From: Symsagittifera roscoffensis
Taxonomy: Eukaryota; Xenacoelomorpha; Acoela; Convolutidae
Length of the DNA: 64,000 bases
Assembly: GCF_963678635.1 (NCBI RefSeq)
Contig: NC_087067.1
Location: forward strand, 7,048,647-7,112,646
Direction of reading: 5' to 3'
Position 1 is the stretch's first letter. Each line of letters begins with the position of its first letter. Under the pieces are notes generated by a model. That model saw only the letters and a list, made by a program, of their open reading frames with translations, was not told the DNA's origin and made no database searches. The translations under genes were made by a program, and so were the position numbers. Shown here one piece after another: positions 54,401 through 64,000 of this stretch.

Positions 54401-55460
54401 TGAACTTGATGTATCTCCATCTGCTGTGTGGTCTTCTTTATCTAGAGTAATAAGGAGAGAGTGTAGGTGTGTGTACCTGACTGATGAACATGATGTATCT
54501 CCATCTGCCGTGGCGTCTGTTTTATCTTGAGTATTGAAGAGAGATTGTATATGTGTGTGTGTACCTGACTGATGAACATGATGTATCTCCATCTGTCTTG
54601 GTGTCTGAGTTTTCTTGAGTATTAAAAAAAGAGTGTATGTTTGTGTGTACCTGACTGATGAACATGATGTATCTCCATCTGTCGTGGTGTCTGTAATATC
54701 TTGAGTTTTAAAGAGAGGTTGTAAGTGTGTGAGTGTACCTGACTGACGAACATGATGTATCTCCGTCTGCCGTGAAGTCTGTATTATCTTGAGTATTGAA
54801 GAGAGTGTATAAATGTGTGAACCTGACTTATGAACAAGATGTATCTCCTTCTGCTGTGTGGTCTGCTTTATCTAGAGTAATAAGAAGAGATTGTACGTGT
54901 GTGTACCTGACTGATGAACATGATGTATCTCCATCTGCCTTGGTGTCTGTATTATCTTGAGTATGCAAGAGAGTGTATGTGCGTGTGTGCCTGACTGATT
55001 AACATGATGTATCTCCAACTTCCGTGGCCTCTGTTTTATCTTGAGTTTTAAAGGAGAGGGTGTGTGTGTGTACCTGAGTGATGAACATGATATAACTACA
55101 TCTGCCGTGGCGTCTGTATTATCTTGAGTGTTAAAGAGAGTGTATGTGTGTGAACCTGACTGATGAACATGATGTATCTCCATCCGCCGTGGCGTCTGTA
55201 TTATCTTGAGTATTCAAGAGAGTGTATGTGTGTGTGTGCCTGACTGATTAACATGATGTATCTCTATCTGCCGTGGCGTCTGTTTTATCTTAAGTTTTAA
55301 AGAGAAAATTCATGTGTGTGTGTGAACCTGACTGATGAACATGATGTATCTCCGTCTGCCGGGGCGTCTGTTTTATCTTGAGTATTGAACAGAGTGTATG
55401 AGTGAGTGCACCTGACTTATGAACATGATGTATCTTCATCTGTCGTGGCGTCTCTATTAT
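51430..55460. repeat. About 1.0- and 1.27-kb higher-order duplications in the array
   Basis: Shared variant units recur at 51610, 52610 and 53875 (offsets 1000 and 1265) and at 53089 and 54356 (offset 1267). Twelve and fifteen units respectively moved as blocks. Confidence 0.8.
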
Positions 55461-57099
55461 CTTGAGTAATATAGAGAGAGTGTAATTGTGTACCTGACTG
55501 ATGAACTTGATGTATCCCCATCTGCTGTGTGGTCTTCTTTATCTAGAGTAATAAGCAGAGAGTGTACGTGTGTGTACCTGACTGATGAACATGATGTATC
55601 TCCATCTGCCGTGACGTCTGTGTTTTCTTGAGTATTAAAGAAAGAGTGTATGTGTGTACCTGACTGATGAATTTGATGTATCTCCATCTTGCGTGGCGTC
55701 TGTATTTTCTTGAGTGTTAAAGAGAGTGTATGTGTGTGAACCTGACTGATGAACATGATGTATCTCCATCCGCCATGGCGTCTGTATTATCTTAAGTGTT
55801 CAAGAGAGTGTATGTGTGTGTGTACCTGACTGATGAACTTGATGTATCTCCATCTGCCGTGGCTTCTGTTTTATTTTGAGTTTTAAAGAGAGATTGTATG
55901 TGTGAGTGTACCTGAGTGATGAACATGATGTATCTCCGTCTGCCGTGACGTCTGTATTATCTTGAGTTTTGAAGAGAGTGTATAAGTGTGTGTACCTGAC
56001 TTATAAACAAGATGTATCTCCATCTGCCGTGCCGTCTGTTTTATCTTGATTATTGAAGAGAGAGTGTATTTGTGTGTACCCGACTGATGATCATGATATA
56101 TCTCCATCTGCCGTGGCGTCTGGTTTATCTTGAGTATTAAAGAAAGATTGTATGTGCGTGTGTACCTGACTGATGAACATGATGCATCTCCATCTGTCGT
56201 GGCGTCTGTCATATCTTGAGTTTTAAAGAGAGGTTATAAGTGTGTGAGTGTACCTGACTCACGAACATGATGTATCTCCGTCTGCCGTGAAGTCTGTATT
56301 ATCTTTAGTATTGAAGAGAGTGTATAAATGTGTGAACCTTACTTATGAACAAGATGTATCTCTTTCTGCTGTGCCGTCTGTATTAACTTGATTATTGAAG
56401 AGAGATCGTATTTGTGTGTACCTGACTGATGTACATGATATATCTCCATCTGACGTGCAGTCTGTTTTATCTTGAGTTTTACGGAGAGAGTGTATGTGTG
56501 TGTACCTGCCTGATGAACTTGATGTATCTCTATCTGCCGTGGCGTCTGTTTTATCTTGAGTATTAAAGAGAGAGTGTTTTTGTGTGTACCTGACTGATGA
56601 ACCTGATGTACCTTCTTCTGCCGTGGCTTCTGTGTTTTCTTGAGTATTAAAGAAAGAGTGTTTGTTTGTGTCTACCTGACTGATGAACTTGATGTATCCC
56701 CATCTGCCGTGGCGTCTGTTTCATCTTGAGTTTTAAAGAGAGAGTGGATGTGTGTGTACCTGACTGATGAACATGATGTATCTCCATCTGCCGTGGCGTC
56801 TGTTTTATCTTGAGTATTAAAGAGAGATTGTATATATGTGTGTGTACCTGACTGATGAACATGATGTATCTCCATCTGTCTTGGTGTCTGAGTTTTCTTG
56901 AGTATTAAAAAATGAGTGTATGTCTGTGTGTACCTGACTGATGAACATGATGTATCTCCATCTGTCGTGGTGTCTGTAATATCTTGAGTTTTAAAGAGAG
57001 GTTGTAAGTGTGTGAGTGTACCTGACTGACGAACATGATTTATCTCCGTCTGCCGTGAAGTCTGTATTATCTTGAGTTTTGAAGAGAGTGTATAAATGT

Positions 57100-57960
57100 G
57101 TGAACCTGACTTATGAACAAGATGTATCTCCTTCTGCTGTGCCAACTGTATTATCTTGATTATTGAAGAGAGATCGTATTTGTGTGTACCTGACTGATGT
57201 ACATGATATATCTCCATCTGACGTGCAGTCTGTTTTATGTTGAGTTTTACAGAGAGAGTGTATGTGTGTGTAACTGCCTGATGAACTTGATGTATCTCTA
57301 TCTGCCGTGGCGTCTGCATTATCTTGAGTATTAAAGAAAGAGTGTATGTTTGTGTCTACCTGACTGATGAACTTGATGTATCTCCATCTGCCGTGGCGTC
57401 TGTTTCATCTTGAGTTTTAAAGAGAGAGTAGATGTGTGTGTACCTGACTGATGAACCTGGTGTACCTTCTTTTGCCGTGGCTTCTGTTTTATCTAGAGAA
57501 TTAAGGAGAGAGTGTATGTGTGTGTACCTGACTGATGAACATGATGTATCTCCTTCTGCTGTGCCAACTGTATTATCTTGATTATTGAAGAGAGATCGTA
57601 TTTGTGTGTACCTGACTGATGTACATGATATATCTCCATCTGACGTGCAGTCTGTTTTATGTTGAGTTTTACAGAGAGAGTGTATGTGTGTGTAACTGCC
57701 TGATGAACTTGATGTATCTCTATCTGCCGTGGCGTCTGCATTATCTTGAGTATTAAAGAAAGAGTGTATGTTTGTGTCTACCTGACTGATGAACTTGATG
57801 TATCTCCATCTGCCGTGGCGTCTGTTTCATCTTGAGTTTTAAAGAGAGAGTAGATGTGTGTGTACCTGACTGATGAACCTGGTGTACCTTCTTTTGCCGT
57901 GGCTTCTGTTTTATCTAGAGAATTAAGGAGAGAGTGTATGTGTGTGTACCTGACTGATGA
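57100..57960. repeat. 422-bp higher-order duplication in the array
   Basis: Five units ending near 57319 recur ending near 57741, with identical variant sites. Confidence 0.75.
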
Positions 57961-58434
57961 ACATGATGTATCTCCATCTGCCGTGGCGTCTGTGTTTTCT
58001 TGAGTATTAAAGAAAGAGTGTATGTTTGTGTCTACCTGACTGATGAACTTGATGTATCTCCATCTGCCGTGGCGTCTGTTTCATCTTGAGTTTTAAAGAG
58101 AGAGTAGATGTGTGTGTACCTGACTGATGAACATGATGTATCTCCATCTACCGTGGCGTCTGTTTTATCTTGAGTGTTAAAGAGAGATTGTATATGTGTG
58201 TGTGTACCTGACTGATAAACATGATGTATCTTCATCTGACTTGGTGTCTGTGTTTTCTTGAGTATTAAAAAAAGAGTGTATGTTTGTGTGTACCTGACTG
58301 ATGAACATGATGTATCTCCATCTGTCGTGGTGTCTGTTTTATCTTGAGTGTTAGGGAGAGAGTGTATTTGTGTGTATCTGACTGATGAACATGATGTATC
58401 TCCATCTGCCGTGGCGTCTGTATTATCTTGAGTA

Positions 58435-60960
58435 TTAAAGAAAGATTGTATGCGTGTGTGTACCTGACAGATGAACATGATGCATCTCCATCTGTCGTGG
58501 TGTCTGTATTATCTTGAGTTTTAAAGAGAGGTTGTAAGTGTGTGAGTGTACCTGACTGACGAACATGATGTATCTCCGTCTGCCGTGAAGTCTGTATTTT
58601 CTTGAGTATTGAAGAGAGTGTATAAATGTGTGAACCTGACTTCTGAACAAGATGTATCTCCTTCTGCTGTGCCGTCTGTATTATCTTGATTTTTGAAGAG
58701 AGATCGTATTTGTGTGTACCTGACTGATGTACATGATATATCTCCATCTGAAGTGCAGTCTGTTTTATCTTGAGTTTTACAGAGAGAGTGTATGTGTGTG
58801 TACCTCCTGATGAACTTGATGTATCTCTATCTGCCGTGGCGTCTGTATTATCTTGAGTATTAAAGAGAGAGTGTTTTTGTGTGTACCTGACTGATGAACC
58901 TGATGTACCCTCTTCTGCCGTGGCTTCTATTTTATCTAGAGAATTAAGGAGAGAGTGTATGTGTGTGTACCTGACTGATGAACATGATGTATCTCCATCT
59001 GCCGTGGCGTCTGTGTTTTCTTGAGTATTAAAGAAAGAGTGTATGTTTGTGTCTACCTGACTGATGAACTTGATGTATCTAAATCTGCCGTGGCGTCTGT
59101 TTCATCTTGAGTTTTAAAGAGAGAGTGGATGTGTGTGTACCTGACTGATGAACATGATGTATCTCCATCTTCTGCCGTGGCGTCTGTTTTATCTTGAGTA
59201 TTAAAGAGAGATTGTATGTGTGTGTGTGTACCTGACTGATGAAATGATGTATCTCCATCTGTCTTGGTGTCTGTGTTTTCTTGAGTATTAAAAAAAGAGT
59301 GTATGTTTGTGTGTACCTCACTGATGAACATGATGTATCTCCATCTTTCGTGGTGTCTGTTTTATCTTGAGCTCTAAAGAGAGAGTGTATGTGTGTATCT
59401 GACTGATGAACATGATGTATCTACATCTGCCGTGGCGTCTGTATTATCTCGAGTGTTAAAGAGAGTGTATGTGTGTGTACCTGAATGATGAACATGATGT
59501 ATCTCCATCTGCTGTGGAGTCTGTATTATCTTGAGTAATAAAGAGAGCGTATGTGTGAGTACCTGACTGATGAACATGATGTATCTCCATCTGCCGTGGC
59601 GTCTGTTATATCTTGAGTATTAAAGAGAGATTGTATGTGTATGTGTACCTGACTGATAAACATGATGTACCTTCTTCTGCGGTGGCTTCTGTTTTATCTA
59701 GAGTATTAAAGAAAGATTGTATGCGTGTGTGTACCTGACTGATGAACATGATGCATCTCCATCTGTCGTGGTGTCTGTATTATCTTGAGTTTTAAAGAGA
59801 GGTTGTAAGTGTGTGAGTGTACCTGACTGACGAACATGATGTATCTCCGTCTGCCGTGAAGTCTGTATTTTCTTGAGTATTGAAGAGAGTGTATAAATGT
59901 GTGAACCTGACTTCTGAACAAGATGTATCTCCTTCTGCTGTGCCGTCTGTATTATCTTGATTTTTGAAGAGAGATCGTATTTGTGTGTACCTGACTGATG
60001 TACATGATATATCTCCATCTGAAGTGCAGTCTGTTTTATCTTGAGTTTTACAGAGAGAGTGTATGTGTGTGTACCTCCTGATGAACTTGATGTATCTCTA
60101 TCTGCCGTGGCGTCTGTATTATCTTGAGTATTAAAGAGAGAGTGTTTTTGTGTGTACCTGACTGATGAACCTGATGTACCCTCTTCTGCCGTGGCTTCTA
60201 TTTTATCTAGAGAATTAAGGAGAGAGTGTATGTGTGTGTACCTGACTGATGAACATGATGTATCTCCATCTGCCGTGGCGTCTGTGTTTTCTTGAGTATT
60301 AAAGAAAGAGTGTATGTTTGTGTCTACCTGACTGATGAACTTGATGTATCTAAATCTGCCGTGGCGTCTGTTTCATCTTGAGTTTTAAAGAGAGAGTGGA
60401 TGTGTGTGTACCTGACTGATGAACATGATGTATCTCCATCTTCTGCCGTGGCGTCTGTTTTATCTTGAGTATTAAAGAGAGATTGTATGTGTGTGTGTGT
60501 ACCTGACTGATGAAATGATGTATCTCCATCTGTCTTGGTGTCTGTGTTTTCTTGAGTATTAAAAAAAGAGTGTATGTTTGTGTGTACCTCACTGATGAAC
60601 ATGATGTATCTCCATCTTTCGTGGTGTCTGTTTTATCTTGAGCTCTAAAGAGAGAGTGTATGTGTGTATCTGACTGATGAACATGATGTATCTACATCTG
60701 CCGTGGCGTCTGTATTATCTCGAGTGTTAAAGAGAGTGTATGTGTGTGTACCTGAATGATGAACATGATGTATCTCCATCTGCTGTGGAGTCTGTATTAT
60801 CTTGAGTAATAAAGAGAGCGTATGTGTGAGTACCTGACTGATGAACATGATGTATCTCCATCTGCCGTGGCGTCTGTTATATCTTGAGTATTAAAGAGAG
60901 ATTGTATGTGTATGTGTACCTGACTGATAAACATGATGTACCTTCTTCTGCGGTGGCTTC
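58435..60960. repeat. 1271-bp higher-order duplication in the array
   Basis: 58435-59690 recurs at 59706-60960 with an offset of 1271 bp and almost no differences, including a rare insertion TTCTGCCGTGG after CTCCATC. Confidence 0.85.
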
Positions 60961-61085
60961 TGTTTTATCTAGAGTATTAAGGAGAGAGTGTATGTGTGTG
61001 TACCTGACAGATGAACAATGATGTATCTCCATCTACCGTGGCGTCTGTGTTTTCTTGATTGTTAAAAAAAGAGAGTATGTTTGTG

Positions 61086-64000
61086 TCAACCTGACTGATG
61101 AACATGATGCATCTCCATCTGTCGTGGCGTCTGTATTAATTTGAGTAATAAAGAGAGTGTATACATGTGTGTGTACCTGACTGGTGAACATGATGTATCT
61201 CCATCTGGTGTGGCGTCTGTATTATCTTGAGTGTTAAAGAGAGTGTTTGCGTGTGTGTACCTGACTGATGAACATGATGTACCTTCTTCTGCGGTGGCTT
61301 CTGTTTTATTTAGAGTATTAAGGAGAGAGTGTATGTGTGTGTACCTGACTGATGAACATGATGCATCTCCATCTGCCGTGGCGTCTGTGTTTTCTTGAGT
61401 GTTAAAGAAAGAGTGTATGTTTGTGTCTACCTGACTGATGAACATGATGCATCTCCATCTGCCGTGGTGTCTGTATTACTTTGAGTAATAAAGAGAGTGT
61501 ATATATGTGTGTGTACCTGATTGATGAACATGATGTATCTCCATCTTGTGTGGCGTCTGTATTATCTTGAGTGTTAAAGATAGTGTTTGCGTGTGTGTAC
61601 CTGACTGATTAACATGATGTACGTTCTTCTGCAGTGGCTTCTGTTTTATCTAGAGTATTAAGGAGAGATTGTATGTGTGTGTACCTGACTGATGAACATG
61701 ATGTATCTCCATCTGCCGTGGCGTCTGTGTTTTCTTGAGTAATAAAGAGAGAGTGGATGTGTGTGTACCTGACTGATGAACATGATTTATCTCCATCTAC
61801 CGTGGCGTCTGTTTTATCTTGAGTTTAAAAGAGTGATTGTATGTGTGTACCTGACTGATGAACATGATGTATCTCCATCTGTCGTGGCGTCTGTATTAAT
61901 TTGAGTAATAAAGAGAGTGTTTATATGTGTGTGTACCTGACTGATGAACATGATGTATCTCCATCTTGTGTGGCGTCTGTATTATCTTGAGTGTTAAAGA
62001 GAGTGTTTGCGTGTGTGTACCTGACTGGTGAACATGATGTACCTTCTTCTGCGGTGGCTTCTGTTTTATCTAGAGTACTAAGGAGAGAGTGTATGTGTGT
62101 GTACCTGACTGATGAACATGATGCATCTCCATCTGCCGTGGCGTCTGTGTTTTCTTGTTTGTTAAAGAAAGAGTGTATGTTTGTGTCTACCTGACTGATG
62201 AACATGATGCATCTCCATCTGCCGTGGTGTCTGTTTTATCTTGAGTTTTAAAGAGAAATTGTATGTGTGTACCTGACTGATGAACATGGTGTATCTACAT
62301 CTTGTGTGGCGTCTGTATTATCTTGAGTGTTAAAGATAGTGTTTGCGTGTGTGTACCTGACTGATGAACATGATGTACCTTCTTCTGCGGTGGCTTCTGT
62401 TTTATCTTGAGTATAAAAGAGAGATTGTATGTGTGTGTGTGTACCTGACTGATGAACATGATGCATCTCCATCTGCCGTGGCGTCTGTGTTTTCTTGTTT
62501 GTTAAAGAAAGAGTGTATGTTTGTGTCTACCTGACTGATGAACATGATGCATCTCCATCTGCCGTGGTGTCTGTTTTATCTTGAGTTTTAAAGAGAAATT
62601 GTATGTGTGTACCTGACTGATGAACATGATGCATCTCCATCTACCGTGGCGTCTGTGTTTTCTTGATTGTTAAAAAAAGAGAGTATGTTTGTGTCAACCT
62701 GACTGATGAACATGATGCATCTCCATCTGTCGTGGCGTCTGTATTAATTTGAGTAATAAAGAGAGTGTATACATGTGTGTGTACCTGACTGGTGAACATG
62801 ATGTATCTCCATCTGGTGTGGCGTCTGTATTATCTTGAGTGTTAAAGAGAGTGTTTGCGTGTGTGTACCTGACTGATGAACATGATGTACCTTCTTCTGC
62901 GGTGGCTTCTGTTTTATTTAGAGTATTAAGGAGAGAGTGTATGTGTGTGTACCTGACTGATGAACATGATGCATCTCCATCTGCCGTGGCGTCTGTGTTT
63001 TCTTGAGTGTTAAAGAAAGAGTGTATGTTTGTGTCTACCTGACTGATGAACATGATGCATCTCCATCTGCCGTGGTGTCTGTATTACTTTGAGTAATAAA
63101 GAGAGTGTATATATGTGTGTGTACCTGATTGATGAACATGATGTATCTCCATCTTGTGTGGCGTCTGTATTATCTTGAGTGTTAAAGATAGTGTTTGCGT
63201 GTGTGTACCTGACTGATTAACATGATGTACGTTCTTCTGCAGTGGCTTCTGTTTTATCTAGAGTATTAAGGAGAGATTGTATGTGTGTGTACCTGACTGA
63301 TGAACATGATGTATCTCCATCTGCCGTGGCGTCTGTGTTTTCTTGAGTAATAAAGAGAGAGTGGATGTGTGTGTACCTGACTGATGAACATGATTTATCT
63401 CCATCTACCGTGGCGTCTGTTTTATCTTGAGTTTAAAAGAGTGATTGTATGTGTGTACCTGACTGATGAACATGATGTATCTCCATCTGTCGTGGCGTCT
63501 GTATTAATTTGAGTAATAAAGAGAGTGTTTATATGTGTGTGTACCTGACTGATGAACATGATGTATCTCCATCTTGTGTGGCGTCTGTATTATCTTGAGT
63601 GTTAAAGAGAGTGTTTGCGTGTGTGTACCTGACTGGTGAACATGATGTACCTTCTTCTGCGGTGGCTTCTGTTTTATCTAGAGTACTAAGGAGAGAGTGT
63701 ATGTGTGTGTACCTGACTGATGAACATGATGCATCTCCATCTGCCGTGGCGTCTGTGTTTTCTTGTTTGTTAAAGAAAGAGTGTATGTTTGTGTCTACCT
63801 GACTGATGAACATGATGCATCTCCATCTGCCGTGGTGTCTGTTTTATCTTGAGTTTTAAAGAGAAATTGTATGTGTGTACCTGACTGATGAACATGGTGT
63901 ATCTACATCTTGTGTGGCGTCTGTATTATCTTGAGTGTTAAAGATAGTGTTTGCGTGTGTGTACCTGACTGATTAACTTGATGTACGTTCTTCTGCAGTG
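61086..64000. repeat. 1608-bp higher-order duplication in the array
   Basis: 61086-62300 recurs at 62694-63910 (offset 1608). Units here carry diagnostic variants such as CATCTTGTGTGGCG and GTACCTTCTTCTGCGGTGG. Confidence 0.85.

Larger units (their letters stand above)
49070..64000. repeat. Minisatellite array, about 84-bp unit
   Basis: Roughly 175-180 head-to-tail units. The conserved core contains CTGACTGATGAACATGATGT, ATCTCCATCTGCCGTGGCGT and CTGTNTTATCTTGAGT; the linker AAAGAGAGNNTGTATGTGTG varies in GT number and base changes. Unit length is mostly 82-87 bp. Because 84 is 28 codons, two minus-strand frames stay open for long stretches (up to 215 codons at 56672-57319), but frames shift with the GT number and there is no sign of a real gene. 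The array runs off the right end of the window. Confidence 0.95.

Noticed and set aside
56672-57319. 215-aa open frame in the minisatellite and many similar shorter ones
   Set aside because: They arise because the unit is 28 codons long and stop-free in two minus-strand frames; frames shift with GT number, starts are arbitrary and there is no gene context.
49070-64000. CRISPR-like array
   Set aside because: Units are contiguous and related along their whole length, with no unique spacers; the setting is eukaryotic.

Overview
The window looks like AT-rich, repeat-dense nuclear DNA from an invertebrate-type animal. Three things point that way: GT-AG exon-like blocks separated by introns of hundreds of bases, several families of short inverted-repeat DNA transposons, and a very large Ty3/Gypsy-type element with an envelope-like gene. 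I cannot name the species. No bacterial-style operons, rRNA or intact tRNA are visible. Family names A, B, C and U are my own local labels.

Layout. 1-1615 is a decayed gag fragment of the same family as the large element further on. 1630-13140 is a nest of transposons: family B (about 200-230 bp, ends resembling GGCTCTTTT then C-runs, 8-bp target duplications), family A (about 940 bp, ends CCCGGG, 2-bp duplications), an A copy nested inside a B copy, and a near-identical 3.7-kb tandem duplication (5217-8943 and 8944-12666). 13350-20260 holds four degenerate tandem units of about 1.5-2 kb. 20855-21767 is another inverted-repeat element. 23458-23951 is a solo LTR with a 4-bp target duplication.

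24678-29683 on the minus strand contains a chain of serine/arginine/proline-rich open blocks with splice-site-like borders, mostly in phase 1. I read these as the middle of a host gene for a disordered SR-rich protein; both ends are missing. A family-B element inserted beside or into one of these exons.

30261-48869 (minus strand) is the centrepiece: an apparently young, largely intact LTR element of about 19 kb. In coding order it has the 5' LTR (cut by a 200-N gap), a tRNA primer site, a 1.2-kb leader, a 140-aa basic ORF, a 2740-aa single-frame gag-pol, a 50-codon ORF without ATG, two small membrane ORFs (76 and 62 aa), a 377-codon ORF with no ATG, an 872-aa envelope-like glycoprotein, a 601-aa orphan ORF, a 78-bp intron-like segment, a long 3' region, a polypurine tract and the 3' LTR. 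Several neighbouring ORFs overlap at stop/start junctions (ATGA twice), which suggests coupled translation, spliced subgenomic RNAs, or both.

49070-64000 is a 15-kb minisatellite of about 84-bp units with higher-order duplications (422, 655, about 1000, about 1270 and 1608 bp).

The novelty candidates are the multi-ORF 3' half of the LTR element (ATG-less ORF, overlapping cistrons, orphan 601-aa ORF) and the SR-rich exon chain.
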